A DNA stretch of 15,822 bases from Candidatus Woesearchaeota archaeon (GTDB lineage: Archaea; Nanobdellota; Nanobdellia; SCGC-AAA011-G17; VGLX01). Below, piece after piece: positions 5,695-13,508 of this stretch. The position numbers and the translations under genes are program-made. The stretch is taken from the NCBI GenBank assembly GCA_016866645.1, contig VGLX01000006.1, positions 1 through 15,822 of the forward strand, in the 5' to 3' direction. Numbering within the stretch: the stretch's first letter is position 1; each line of letters begins with the position of its first letter. The notes beneath the pieces are model-generated. The model saw only the letters and a list, made by a program, of their open reading frames with translations, did not search any database and had not been told where the DNA came from.

Positions 5695-5717
5695 CATGGA
5701 AAATCGGAATCATAACT

Positions 5718-7121
5718 ATGGTACTTGACAAGCTAGGAGAATCATTGAAGAACACTCTGAAGAAGATAGCTGGAAGCATATTCATAGATGAGAAGCTGAT
5801 AGATGAGCTGGTCAAGGACATACAAAGGGCATTACTGCAGGCGGACGTCAACGTCCAGTTAGTCTTCAACCTATCCAAAGAGATAAAACGAAGAGCATTG
5901 GATGAGAAGCCTCCGAAAGGGATAAGCCCGAGAGAGCACCTAGTGAACATCGTATACGAAGAGCTTGTGAGGTTCTTAGGAAAAGAAAAGGCAGAGATAA
6001 GAATCGAGAAGAAAAAGCCTTTCAAGATAATGATGGTTGGACTGTTCGGATCTGGAAAAAGCACAACCGTCGGAAAACTAGCAAAGTATTACGCAAAACG
6101 GGGATACAGGGTAGCGTCATTAGGATTGGACGTCCACAGGCCGGCAGCTCCTGAGCAGCTGAGGCAAGTCTCGGAGCAGGCAGGCATACCATGTTTTATA
6201 GAGAAAGGGGAGAAAGATCCTGTGAAGATTTACAAGAAATATGAGAAAGACTTCTCGAAATACGATCTGCTGATTGTAGACACTGCAGGAAGAGACGCTT
6301 TATCTAAGGATTTGATCGAAGAGATAGAGCTCCTGAACAGGACGATACAGCCTGACGAGAACTTATTAGTCATATCCGCAGACATAGGCCAGGCGGCGCA
6401 GAAGCAGGCAGAGCAGTTCCACCAGAGCTGCGGAATTACAGGGGTCATAGTAACCAAGATGGACGGCACAGCCAAAGGCGGAGGAGCGTTAAGCGCATGC
6501 GCTATCACAAAAGCACCGATAAAATTCATCGGCCTAGGAGAAAAGATAGATGACCTAGAAGAGTTCAACCCGAAAGGATTCGTAGGACGACTGCTAGGCA
6601 TGGGAGACCTAGAAGCTTTGCTGGCTAAGGCTCAGGAAGCGATAACCGAAGAAGAAGCCAAAGACCTAGGCAAGAAATTCCTGAAAGGAGAGTTCAACTT
6701 CTTGGACCTGTACGAGCAGATGCAGGCAGTCAAGAAGATGGGACCATTGAGCAAGATAATGGACCTACTACCCGGATCAGGCGGGCTGAACATACCCAAA
6801 GACGTCCTTAACGTCCAGGATGAGAAGCTGAAGAAATGGAAGTACATATTCCAAAGCTGCACTAAGGAAGAGTTAGAAGATCCTGAGATCATCACCAAGG
6901 AAAGGGTGGACAGGATATCCAAAGGCTCAGGAGTCTCAGCATCAGACATAAGAGAATTGTTAAAGATGTACCAGCAGAGCAAGAAGCTGATGAGGATGAT
7001 GGGCGGTATGGTCGGAAAAGATGGGGAAGAGCAGGACATCAACAAGCTGATGAGGAAGTTCAAGGGAAAAATACCTAAAGGCTTAGGCAAGCTTAAAGGC
7101 ATGAAGAAGATGAAGTTCTGA
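5718..7121 (+). CDS. srp54: Signal recognition particle 54 kDa GTPase, SRP54
   Basis: SRP54 binds signal sequences as they leave the ribosome and, with SRP RNA and FtsY, brings nascent chains to the membrane translocon. The 467-residue protein has the full layout: a helical N domain (about 1-95), then the G domain with G1 GLFGSGKS (108-115; many homologues have GLQGSGKT), DVHRPAAPEQL (138-148), DTAGR (188-192) and TKMDGTAKGGG (246-256), then a methionine-rich M domain (about 310-467) ending in a basic GLGKLKGMKKMKF tail that contacts SRP RNA and signal peptides. Length is normal. A second copy of the last ~155 bases occurs as a pseudogene at 12269-12426, and the accessory genes lie between the two. 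No srp19 or SRP RNA gene was seen here. Confidence 0.97.
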   Translation: MVLDKLGESLKNTLKKIAGSIFIDEKLIDELVKDIQRALLQADVNVQLVFNLSKEIKRRALDEKPPKGISPREHLVNIVYEELVRFLGKEKAEIRIEKKKPFKIMMVGLFGSGKSTTVGKLAKYYAKRGYRVASLGLDVHRPAAPEQLRQVSEQAGIPCFIEKGEKDPVKIYKKYEKDFSKYDLLIVDTAGRDALSKDLIEEIELLNRTIQPDENLLVISADIGQAAQKQAEQFHQSCGITGVIVTKMDGTAKGGGALSACAITKAPIKFIGLGEKIDDLEEFNPKGFVGRLLGMGDLEALLAKAQEAITEEEAKDLGKKFLKGEFNFLDLYEQMQAVKKMGPLSKIMDLLPGSGGLNIPKDVLNVQDEKLKKWKYIFQSCTKEELEDPEIITKERVDRISKGSGVSASDIRELLKMYQQSKKLMRMMGGMVGKDGEEQDINKLMRKFKGKIPKGLGKLKGMKKMKF

Positions 7122-7207
7122 GAAAATAACATTCCTGACAAAAACTCAAGTTTTGAAAGACTCAATATAGGAATTTCACCACAATAATATTAATAAAGAA
7201 TAAGAAA

Positions 7208-7292
7208 AGATTTTATAATTTGCAATAGGCTGCGGCTTTTGGGAAAGAAACCCTCAAAGCTTTAGATTCATAAACATGATAAAAACGGAGGG
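7208..7292 (+). promoter_or_regulatory. Promoter, leader hairpin and strong RBS of the zinc-ribbon gene
   Basis: A TATA-like ATTTTATAATT lies near 7209-7219. The presumed leader can form an imperfect hairpin: GGCTTTTGGG near 7233-7242 with CCCTCAAAGC near 7252-7261. It ends in GGAGGGA (7287-7293), five bases before the ATG, the clearest ribosome binding site in the window. The rest of 7122-7207 is AT-rich spacer with no visible gene. Confidence 0.45.
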
Positions 7293-7298
7293 AATAAA

Positions 7299-8732
7299 AT
7301 GGTACAATTCCAAACTGTCTTTCTGAAAATGGCTGAATTTGCGGAAAAAGAATTTCCTGAAGAGTGCGAGAAGGCGCAAAAAGAATACAAAGAAAAAACA
7401 TCGGGCATCAAGGTAATAAGCTCAGGAGCGTTTGGCATAGGATTTTTCTCATGGTTCGTACTGGAAAGAGAGATTTCGGGCAGCGAGCTAACCCCTGCAG
7501 AAATTTACTATTACAAATTCTTTGATGATATACCAGAAGATGAGCTCGAAACAGTGGAAAGGCTTAAGGACGCCAGACCGGGCATATACGAAGTCACCGA
7601 ACGGCGAGGCAAAAAGTATATGGTAAAGGACGTGTTTACAGAAGAACTTTTTCATGTCAAGACAAAAGACCTTGACCTCAAGCTGGACGTTGACGACCTT
7701 ATAAAAGCAACACTTGTCAAGATAAGCGACAAGAACTACATATTTCACGGCGGCATAAACGTATGCTCTGACGGTTCTAAAGAAAAGATGCTTGAGCGTA
7801 TCAAGAAAAGCGCGGAATTTGCCAAGATCCAGATGGAAAAGTTTTTCGAATACTTCAAATGCTACGACCCTGAGTTCAGAAGCATGAAGGAAGCCTTCGA
7901 AGCGAATATAAGATTTATGGAATGGTACAACAAACAGCGTTCAGCAGAGCTGGGCATAAAACCCCAAAAGTTAGACACACCAGAGTTCGAGATAGAAGAA
8001 GAATTTGAAAGGGTAGGACTGATATGCACTGAAACAGGCATATGCACGGTGCCGAACTATGGTTATATAAAAGACTTGTTTACAGGAAACTACAAAAAAT
8101 TGCAAGACTTTGAAGATCTGCTCTATGACGTCATAGAAGAAGAGGCTTACATACCAAGCAGCATACTCAAAGATCTTATGATCAAGAACAAGGAAAACTG
8201 CGTAAAAGTGTTCAAAGAAGCTTACGAAGGCATAAAAGGCTTTGATGACGCGCTTGAACTTGCAAGAGAGCACAGGGAAGACTTTGATAAGAAGGAGCCT
8301 GTAAGGGTCGTCGCAGCCCAGCCTGAGGAACTGAAAGGCCTTGGGAACAGAAAAAAACCTGAAGCAGAGTTTTCAATCAAGACGGTGTGCAAGCGATGCG
8401 GCAAAGAATTCGAATGCGATGAAGACATGCTAATATCAGGAGACCATTTTTGCAAGGACTGCCTCGCATTAGTGAATAAAGAAGTGGAAAAATTCAGTAA
8501 CTTCGTTGATCAAAATGTGGAAGAGCTACAAAAAAGCCCGGAAAAGTTTCTGGAAAAAATGGCTGTCTTCGCAAAAGACACGTTCTGCAATGGCAGCTGG
8601 GAAAAATTCAAAGAAGCAATGAAGGATAGCGACTCCCCTTACAAAGAAGCTAATGATGACCTGATAAGAATGGCAGAGAAGCTGGAGAACGAAGAAAAGA
8701 AAACTGGAGGCAAAGCTGGTGGAAAGCAATGA
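7299..8732 (+). CDS. Unknown protein with C-terminal zinc ribbon, SEC-C cluster
   Basis: The 477-residue acidic protein has no recognised catalytic motif. A middle region around residues 90-150 (ARPGIYEVTERRGKKYMVKD then beta-rich sequence to YIFHGGI) looks like a small beta-barrel or SH3-like domain. Near the C-terminus are two CxxC knuckles, C364/C367 and C385/C388, forming a zinc ribbon. Residues 390-477 are helical and charged. It is first in a tight cluster: the next gene overlaps its last 14 bases, and the third follows 13 bases after that. The strong GGAGGGA site supports ATG 7299. The combination with a SEC-C protein and a zinc-finger/TPR protein suggests a shared role in protein binding or quality control, but this is inference. 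Confidence 0.7.
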   Translation: MVQFQTVFLKMAEFAEKEFPEECEKAQKEYKEKTSGIKVISSGAFGIGFFSWFVLEREISGSELTPAEIYYYKFFDDIPEDELETVERLKDARPGIYEVTERRGKKYMVKDVFTEELFHVKTKDLDLKLDVDDLIKATLVKISDKNYIFHGGINVCSDGSKEKMLERIKKSAEFAKIQMEKFFEYFKCYDPEFRSMKEAFEANIRFMEWYNKQRSAELGIKPQKLDTPEFEIEEEFERVGLICTETGICTVPNYGYIKDLFTGNYKKLQDFEDLLYDVIEEEAYIPSSILKDLMIKNKENCVKVFKEAYEGIKGFDDALELAREHREDFDKKEPVRVVAAQPEELKGLGNRKKPEAEFSIKTVCKRCGKEFECDEDMLISGDHFCKDCLALVNKEVEKFSNFVDQNVEELQKSPEKFLEKMAVFAKDTFCNGSWEKFKEAMKDSDSPYKEANDDLIRMAEKLENEEKKTGGKAGGKQ

Positions 8733-9606
8733 GCTACAAATTGAGCTGGTTATAGACTCAAAGCCTGCGATGTATACTGTTTCTTACAGCGCTTTCGTAA
8801 GTCCGGGGCGGAATAGCAAATACCTCCCAGTCAAGCTGTCCAGAGAGGGTTATGACGCCTATTTTTCATTAGACCCTGAGAGGGAAAGGCTTGTTGGAGA
8901 CAGCAATGATGAAAGATATCTTGCAGTGATGAAGGCATTCGACCAGTTCTTACACGACCCTGAAAATGAGCGGGGCATGCCCTTCTTTAAAAATTGCCAC
9001 GCAGCAGCATTATTACACGGCAAGATTAGGAAGGATGCGCTGCGAGCCCACAAATTAGGCGTCATGATGCCCTACCCTATGATATTCCCATGGGAAAAGC
9101 TTCCTGAAATAAGCCTGAACGGCAGAAATTACAAAATAGTGGATGCGTACTGTGTCCAGCCAAGCTGCGCCTGCGAGGAGGTAGCGCTTTACTTTTTTGA
9201 TTCAGGACTTAAAGATGCGCATATAACCACAAATAAGATTATTCCTAACCTTCACTTCCTCTATAGCCCTCTGAATCAATCCGTGAGCAACGCATTTGAC
9301 ATAACTCCGGAAGAGGCGGATGCTGCTGCAAAAAGCATTCCGGAAGGGCTTAACCTTCTGCTCAGAGAGAGGCACAGCAGGCTGAAGAAAGAGGTTGAGG
9401 AAGACATACTTAAAAAAGTCAGGACACGTGAAAAAAGGCGCATGGGAATCAAAAAGGCAGCTTATTGGAGAGCCATGAACTCGCCAGGCACGAGAAAGCT
9501 AGGCAGGAACGAGCCATGCCACTGCGGCTCCGGCAGGAAATACAAGAAATGCTGCCTCGACAAGGACTTAGAGGAAACAGGAACAGCGAGAAGAGTGTCA
9601 GTTTAA
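8719..9606 (+). CDS. SEC-C motif zinc-binding protein
   Basis: The 295-residue protein ends with a SEC-C motif (LGRNEPCHCGSGRKYKKCC, 261-279; metal ligands C267, C269, C278, C279), the zinc module at the tail of SecA and many accessory proteins that bind ribosomes or partner proteins. The first ~250 residues are not recognised; they contain a CVQPSCACEE cysteine group near 144-153 that could bind a second metal. The start is GTG 8719, supported by GGAGG at 8706-8710 eight bases upstream, and the frame overlaps the previous gene by 14 bases, indicating translational coupling. The SEC-C call is firm; the overall function is unknown. Confidence 0.85.
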   Translation: MESNELQIELVIDSKPAMYTVSYSAFVSPGRNSKYLPVKLSREGYDAYFSLDPERERLVGDSNDERYLAVMKAFDQFLHDPENERGMPFFKNCHAAALLHGKIRKDALRAHKLGVMMPYPMIFPWEKLPEISLNGRNYKIVDAYCVQPSCACEEVALYFFDSGLKDAHITTNKIIPNLHFLYSPLNQSVSNAFDITPEEADAAAKSIPEGLNLLLRERHSRLKKEVEEDILKKVRTREKRRMGIKKAAYWRAMNSPGTRKLGRNEPCHCGSGRKYKKCCLDKDLEETGTARRVSV

Positions 9607-9619
9607 GCAACCCTCAAAA

Positions 9620-10285
9620 ATGATAAACACGAAATGCAGTTTTTGCGGAAAAGAAACGAATGGGAAAGGAATCTCGGGCTCTGAACGGACTGCGTGCAAA
9701 GAATGCTTCATGAAACTCACAAAAAAGATAGCGCCAGAGATACTGCTCGGAAGGACAAAAGAGGACTGGTACTACGAAGGGATTGAATACGTAAACGCGG
9801 GTAAGAAGGCAGAAGGAATAAAACGCTTCAACAAGGCATTAAAGCTAGACAAGAATTATGTTGACGCCTACAATGGCTTAGGAACAGCATACTTCTATAC
9901 CGATGCAGGGAAATCAGAGCATTATTACAGGAAGGCTTACTTGCTTACCAAGAAAAAATTCCCAAAATGGCCCAAGAAGATTGAATGGGGCGTCCTAGAG
10001 AACAGGCAGTACCTAAGAGCGATACACTATTACGGGCTTATGCTCTGGAGAAAATCTAACTTTAAAAAAGCCATGGGGCTTTTTAAACTGCTATTAAATC
10101 TTAATCCGAACGACAATCAAGGAGCAAGATACCTGGTAGCCGCGCTTTACGAAGGTTATGCATGGGGAAGAGCGCCTGAAAATTACGAGAAAGAAGAGAA
10201 AATGCTGGAGAGGCAGAACAAGATACATAAATTTTGGAAATGGGAAGAAGAAATAATCCAAGACTACAAGAAAAACGCTCACTAA
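9620..10285 (+). CDS. Zinc-finger protein with TPR repeats
   Basis: The 221-residue protein has an N-terminal treble-clef-like zinc finger (C6, C9, C26, C29) and then tetratricopeptide-type helices: WYYEGIEYVNAGKKAEGIKR and ALKLDKNYVDAYNGLGTAYF (about residues 51-95), and a later pair around YLRAIHYYGLMLWRKSNFKK and LLNLNPNDNQGARYLVAAL. The second part resembles TPR proteins that carry SEC-C modules elsewhere, where 'LNPNDNQGxRY' is a recurring phrase. TPRs act as scaffolds for protein contacts. Third in the SEC-C cluster, 13 bases after its neighbour. No clear ribosome binding site is seen before ATG 9620. Confidence 0.75.
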   Translation: MINTKCSFCGKETNGKGISGSERTACKECFMKLTKKIAPEILLGRTKEDWYYEGIEYVNAGKKAEGIKRFNKALKLDKNYVDAYNGLGTAYFYTDAGKSEHYYRKAYLLTKKKFPKWPKKIEWGVLENRQYLRAIHYYGLMLWRKSNFKKAMGLFKLLLNLNPNDNQGARYLVAALYEGYAWGRAPENYEKEEKMLERQNKIHKFWKWEEEIIQDYKKNAH

Positions 10286-10304
10286 TGCAAATCATAACAA
10301 AAAT

Positions 10305-10658
10305 ATGAAACAAGCAAAAGTAACACCTAAAGTGGAACGAGAATACGAGAGAATAATAGAAAAAGCCGCAGTAGACTGCTACGATGAGAATGAAGCGTTC
10401 TGCGGGATGCTCTGCACGCTAGGCGACGAGCTCGAATACCCATTCGATGCAAAACTCCTCGGCGAAACAGTAAAGGTTACAGGCATAGACGACAAGACTA
10501 GCAGCCTTAAAGCTGGAGTCATAATGAATGTTTCATTCAAAGGAAAAAAACACAAAGCGGCCCTTGCAACAATAGACATCCTAGGCAAAAGCCTAAAGGG
10601 CAAGAACGCAAAACTGATCGGAGCATATAACTTCTGGGTGAAACAGTTTTACTTTTAG
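10305..10658 (+). CDS. Small protein, possible CcbP-like family
   Basis: The 117-residue protein has an acidic helical N-terminus, then YPFDAKLLGETVKVTGIDDK (about 46-65) and VIMNVSFKGKKHKAALATID (about 72-91). This 'FPF-A...GE-V-V' layout with a strand-rich second half recalls the cyanobacterial calcium-binding CcbP family and its many uncharacterised relatives. The match is from memory of the pattern only, so calcium binding is a suggestion. It lies 20 bases after the TPR gene and may be in the same transcript. A noncoding gap with the abiE promoter follows. Confidence 0.6.
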   Translation: MKQAKVTPKVEREYERIIEKAAVDCYDENEAFCGMLCTLGDELEYPFDAKLLGETVKVTGIDDKTSSLKAGVIMNVSFKGKKHKAALATIDILGKSLKGKNAKLIGAYNFWVKQFYF

Positions 10659-10725
10659 TATAGATAGTCACCAAAAACTGTAACTTTCGTTTCTTCTTTC
10701 AAGAAAAATTAATATTTTGTTATAG

Positions 10726-10772
10726 TATAATAGTCAAAAATGACCATTATAATCAATAGAAATATTTATAAA
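10726..10772 (+). promoter_or_regulatory. abiE operon operator and TATA box
   Basis: An inverted repeat has 11-base arms with one mismatch: TATAATAGTCA (10726-10736), an AAAA spacer, then TGACCATTATA (10741-10751). It sits just upstream of a TATA box (ATATTTATAAACC, about 10762-10773) that is ~28 bases before the antitoxin start, again nearly leaderless. AbiEi antitoxins studied in bacteria bind inverted repeats upstream of their operon and repress it, so this is a good operator candidate. Confidence 0.65.
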
Positions 10773-10794
10773 CCGGGGAACCCTATAAAAAACC

Positions 10795-11502
10795 ATGAAG
10801 AAGATATGGGTTATAAAAGAACTGGAAAAGCATCCGCTTTTTACGCTGAACGATTTCGTAAGGCTTGCCAAAAAGCCGCCCGAATATGCAAGGACATACC
10901 TTTACAGGCTCCAGAAGGAAAAACTTGTGTTCAGGGTGGAAAAAGGGAAATACACTGTTTTTGACAACCCCCTAGTTTTTTCCTCATACATTACAATACC
11001 TTCGTACATAAGCTTCTGGACAGCGATAAGATATTATAACCTCACAGAGCAGCTTCCGTCAGACATCATGATAGCGACGGCAAAGCCTAAGAAAAGCATA
11101 GACTTCCGTGGCATAAAAATAAGGTTTTTCAAGACCAAGCATATGTGGGGATATGGCAAGCAGAGGTATAATGGTTTTGACATATTCGTTGCAGACAGAG
11201 AAAAATGCGTAGTAGACTCTATGCTTATAAAAAACACCCCTTTTGATGAGGTTATAAAATCCATAAGGCAGAAAGGGACTGATAAAAAAAAGCTTGCAGA
11301 ATACGCGATAAAAACAGGCAACAAGGCGCTTATGAAACGAATAGGCTTTACGCTCCGGAAGATTCCCGATTTTAATGCAGAATGGTTAATAAAGCATTTA
11401 GACAACAACTATATACCCCTTGATTGGGACCATAACAAGAAAGGAAAAAAAGACAAAGAATGGAAGATAATAATCAACAGGAGACTTGATGATATCACTT
11501 GA
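10795..11502 (+). CDS. abiEi: AbiEi-type antitoxin and transcriptional regulator
   Basis: The 235-residue protein starts with a winged helix-turn-helix (about 5-55: LFTLNDFVRLAKKPPEYART then LYRLQKEKLVFRVEKGKY) and continues with the antitoxin body (VFSSYITIPSYISFWTAIRY, and IRFFKTKHMWGYGKQ followed by a processing of 'FDIFVADREKCVVDSML'). This layout is characteristic of AbiEi, the antitoxin of the AbiE type IV toxin-antitoxin system, which neutralises AbiEii without a stable complex and represses its own operon. The toxin gene overlaps its end by 14 bases. A promoter with an inverted repeat lies upstream. Antiphage or plasmid-stabilising roles are known for relatives; the role here is inferred. 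Confidence 0.85.
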   Translation: MKKIWVIKELEKHPLFTLNDFVRLAKKPPEYARTYLYRLQKEKLVFRVEKGKYTVFDNPLVFSSYITIPSYISFWTAIRYYNLTEQLPSDIMIATAKPKKSIDFRGIKIRFFKTKHMWGYGKQRYNGFDIFVADREKCVVDSMLIKNTPFDEVIKSIRQKGTDKKKLAEYAIKTGNKALMKRIGFTLRKIPDFNAEWLIKHLDNNYIPLDWDHNKKGKKDKEWKIIINRRLDDIT

Positions 11503-12247
11503 TGGGCTGAAAAGTATTGCTAAACTGAAAGGTATAAAGAATATAGGCTTTGCAGAAAAAGATTACCTGCTTGAAATCTCACTTTTATCCGTATCAAGGA
11601 ATACAAAAGATGAGCTAATATTCAAAGGGGACACATGCCTTTACAAGTTTTACAAACTAGACAGGTTCTCAGAAGACTTGGATTTCACTCTTAGAAAACC
11701 ATTAGACATAGATGTTTTGATAAAAAAAATCATTGCTGACTTGGCATCTTTTGGCATAGAAGCAGAAGTGAAAGAAAAAAAGAAAGTGCAAAATTCCATA
11801 ATGCTGACAATAAGAGCAAAAGGATTACTGTATGATGGCAGACCGCAATCGCTTTCAAGCTTCGGCATAGATATGAATACAGCATCAAGCATAGACACAG
11901 AGCCGATTCTTGCAAATTACAGCCCGCTTTATCCAGATATACCTTCGTTTACCATCTTGATAATGCCTGAACAGGAGATCCTTGCGGAAAAAGCAAGGGC
12001 TATAATGACGAGGAACAAAGCAAGGGACGTTTACGACTTCTGGTTCCTGCTGAAAAAAGGGATAGGCTTTGACACTGCGCTTGTGAGAAAAAAGTTCCGC
12101 TACTACAGGCAGGAATGGGATGAAAAACTGTTCATAAAAAAAGTTGAAGAGAAAAAGAAAATATGGGAGAAAGAGATTTTGCCATTAGTGCCTTCTGTCC
12201 CGGACTTTAATGAAGTAAAAAGCCTTATTTTGGAAAAGCTTCCATAA
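11489..12247 (+). CDS. abiEii: AbiEii-type nucleotidyltransferase toxin
   Basis: AbiEii toxins are nucleotidyltransferases of the DNA polymerase beta fold; related toxins add nucleotides to tRNA and block translation. The 252-residue product has the core motifs: FKGDTCLYKFYKLDRFSEDLDF (about 45-66, first catalytic carboxylates D63/D65), a conserved lysine/arginine block EKARAIMTRNKARD (167-180) and VYDFW (181-185). The usual KGGT loop is KGDT here, a small departure near the active site. ATG 11489 is preferred over TTG 11486 because AGGAG (11479-11483) is correctly spaced. The gene overlaps the antitoxin by 14 bases, so translation is coupled. All motifs look intact, so the toxin is probably active. 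Confidence 0.87.
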   Translation: MISLDGLKSIAKLKGIKNIGFAEKDYLLEISLLSVSRNTKDELIFKGDTCLYKFYKLDRFSEDLDFTLRKPLDIDVLIKKIIADLASFGIEAEVKEKKKVQNSIMLTIRAKGLLYDGRPQSLSSFGIDMNTASSIDTEPILANYSPLYPDIPSFTILIMPEQEILAEKARAIMTRNKARDVYDFWFLLKKGIGFDTALVRKKFRYYRQEWDEKLFIKKVEEKKKIWEKEILPLVPSVPDFNEVKSLILEKLP

Positions 12248-12268
12248 TCCTCAAATGCATAAAATGTG

Positions 12269-12426
12269 AAGATGCATCAGCAGAGCAAGAAGCTGATGAA
12301 GATGATGGGCGGGGCCATGGGAAAAGAAGGGGAAGAGCAGGACATCAACAAGCTGATGAGGAAGTCCAAAGGAAAATACCCAAAGGATTAGGTAAGCTTA
12401 AAGGCATGAAGAAGATGAAATTCTAG
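12269..12426 (+). pseudogene. Frameshifted duplicate of the srp54 3' end
   Basis: This 158-base stretch matches the last ~159 bases of srp54 (6963-7121) at roughly 88% identity, ending at an equivalent stop (TAG here, TGA in srp54). One A is missing from the A-run near 12372-12376, so the frame is broken: after the segment matching GEEQDINKLMRK it reads a few codons and stops. Only the M-domain tail is present, with no start, N domain or G domain. Most differences are scattered substitutions, so the copy is old or came from a related species. It may be the displaced original gene end left after an island joined srp54, or a partial duplication. Confidence 0.9.
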
Positions 12427-12479
12427 AATTCTGTAAAAACTTCTGATTACATAATTTTTTGGTCCTAACAAAAGAAAGA

Positions 12480-12488
12480 CTTATAAGT
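12480..12488 (+). promoter_or_regulatory. Promoter of the lipoprotein gene
   Basis: CTTATAAGT is centred about 27 bases before the start codon at 12511, predicting a leaderless message. The surrounding 12427-12510 holds no gene. Confidence 0.5.
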
Positions 12489-12510
12489 TATACGACCTCT
12501 TTAACAGTTA

Positions 12511-12891
12511 ATGATATCAAAAAAATGGCTTAGACCACTTGGAATAATTACTCTTTTTATAACCGCTAGTGTATTATTCTTCTTAAGCGGTTGCTCAACA
12601 CAAGACGATAAGCAAATAGTCGGAGGGCCATGCGCTTATGATGCGTTCCTCGGAAAGTGCACGATAACCTCCGTCGGGACAGACTCGGCGAAGTTCAAGT
12701 TCAAGCCCGGCAGCACGATGGACTTAAGCAATGTCGGATTTATCAAAAACGAGCAGGAAGTTACGAGCAGGGAGTATGGGGAGCCGTTGTCTTCCATCAC
12801 CGGTGAGGTCAAGGATGGCAGCGTTTTCTCCTGCCAGATTAAGCTTATAACCGAAGGGACATGCACGCCGATCATGTTCGTGTTCTATTAA
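12511..12891 (+). CDS. Small lipoprotein of unknown function
   Basis: The 126-residue protein has a basic N-terminus, a hydrophobic stretch (about 10-26) and a lipobox LSGC with C28, as in membrane-anchored archaeal and bacterial lipoproteins. The exported part is about 98 residues, with four more cysteines (GPCAYDAFLGKCT; later FSCQ and GTCT) that could form two disulfides. It looks beta-rich. No family was recognised. It is transcribed alone; a T7 run at 12957-12963 could end the message. Confidence 0.75.
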   Translation: MISKKWLRPLGIITLFITASVLFFLSGCSTQDDKQIVGGPCAYDAFLGKCTITSVGTDSAKFKFKPGSTMDLSNVGFIKNEQEVTSREYGEPLSSITGEVKDGSVFSCQIKLITEGTCTPIMFVFY

Positions 12892-12956
12892 CGTGCAGAA
12901 AAACCGGCTGAGCATAAAGGATTATGAACATCTTCTTTAATTAACACGCGCGAGAA

Positions 12957-12963
12957 CTTTTTT
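12957..12963 (+). terminator. Poly-T terminator after the lipoprotein gene
   Basis: Seven T bases follow the lipoprotein gene by 65 bases and touch the stop codon of the convergent zinc-ribbon gene. A plausible archaeal terminator for the plus strand; support is only the T run and its position. Confidence 0.35.
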
Positions 12964-13438
12964 ACCTTATTAAAGATCTTATCACCGGAGTGCCGCAGTT
13001 AGGGCACATGCTCGGGTATCTTTTCTCTGTGTGGTAGACGAATTTGAACCTGCACTTAGTGCAGACGTACCTGACTTTTGACTCGTCAACCCTTTCATAT
13101 TCTATGCTGGATTTGCTCCTCTGCTTAATTGACCTTTCTAAATACTCATCTTCAGAGTCCCATCCTGGCGGTCTCTCTTTAACAGGCGCTTTCTCTTCCT
13201 CTTGGGTGGGCTTAGGCTGGGCTGAATGCCTTGGACTGGGGTTTATCTTTCCGCTGGACATTATATTTGATGCTGCTCGGGTGACGAACTCTTTAGTTAC
13301 TTTGGAATTCGTCCTCTGCTCTCTGATGCAGTCAGGGCATAAGAGCATGCCTTGCAGATGGTCCAAGACGAAGCTGTCTGCCGGCGCGCTTCTGCCGCAC
13401 TTCTTGCACTTGACCTGAGGCTGTTTGCTCATTATCAT
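12962..13438 (-). CDS. Protein with two zinc ribbons
   Basis: The 158-residue protein has a zinc knuckle pair at each end: C11/C14 with C34/C37, and C126/C129 with C145/C148 (YVCTKCRFKF then CPNCG). The two are joined by a Pro/Lys/Glu-rich linker (about 65-115) that is probably flexible. Such proteins often act as adaptors in transcription, translation or protein contacts; nothing here says which. The start could be ATG 13438 or ATG 13432. A TATA-like TATTTAAATA at 13463-13472 is centred about 29 bases upstream, favouring a leaderless start at 13438. Confidence 0.75.
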   Translation of the reverse strand: MIMSKQPQVKCKKCGRSAPADSFVLDHLQGMLLCPDCIREQRTNSKVTKEFVTRAASNIMSSGKINPSPRHSAQPKPTQEEEKAPVKERPPGWDSEDEYLERSIKQRSKSSIEYERVDESKVRYVCTKCRFKFVYHTEKRYPSMCPNCGTPVIRSLIR

Positions 13439-13462
13439 AATTAAGATTAGACTTAGAAGTTG

Positions 13463-13472
13463 TATTTAAATA
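13463..13472 (-). promoter_or_regulatory. Promoter of the two-zinc-ribbon gene
   Basis: TATTTAAATA, a near-palindromic TATA-type box, lies about 29 bases before the minus-strand start codon at 13438. It is the only such element in this short spacer. Confidence 0.45.
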
Positions 13473-13508
13473 TTATTAAGATGCACTTTTCTAGGATTGG
13501 AATTGGTT

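Noticed and set aside
7122..12268. Integrase or transposase that could have moved the putative island
   Set aside because: None of the frames between the two srp54 tails shows a recombinase or transposase motif, so the mechanism is left open.
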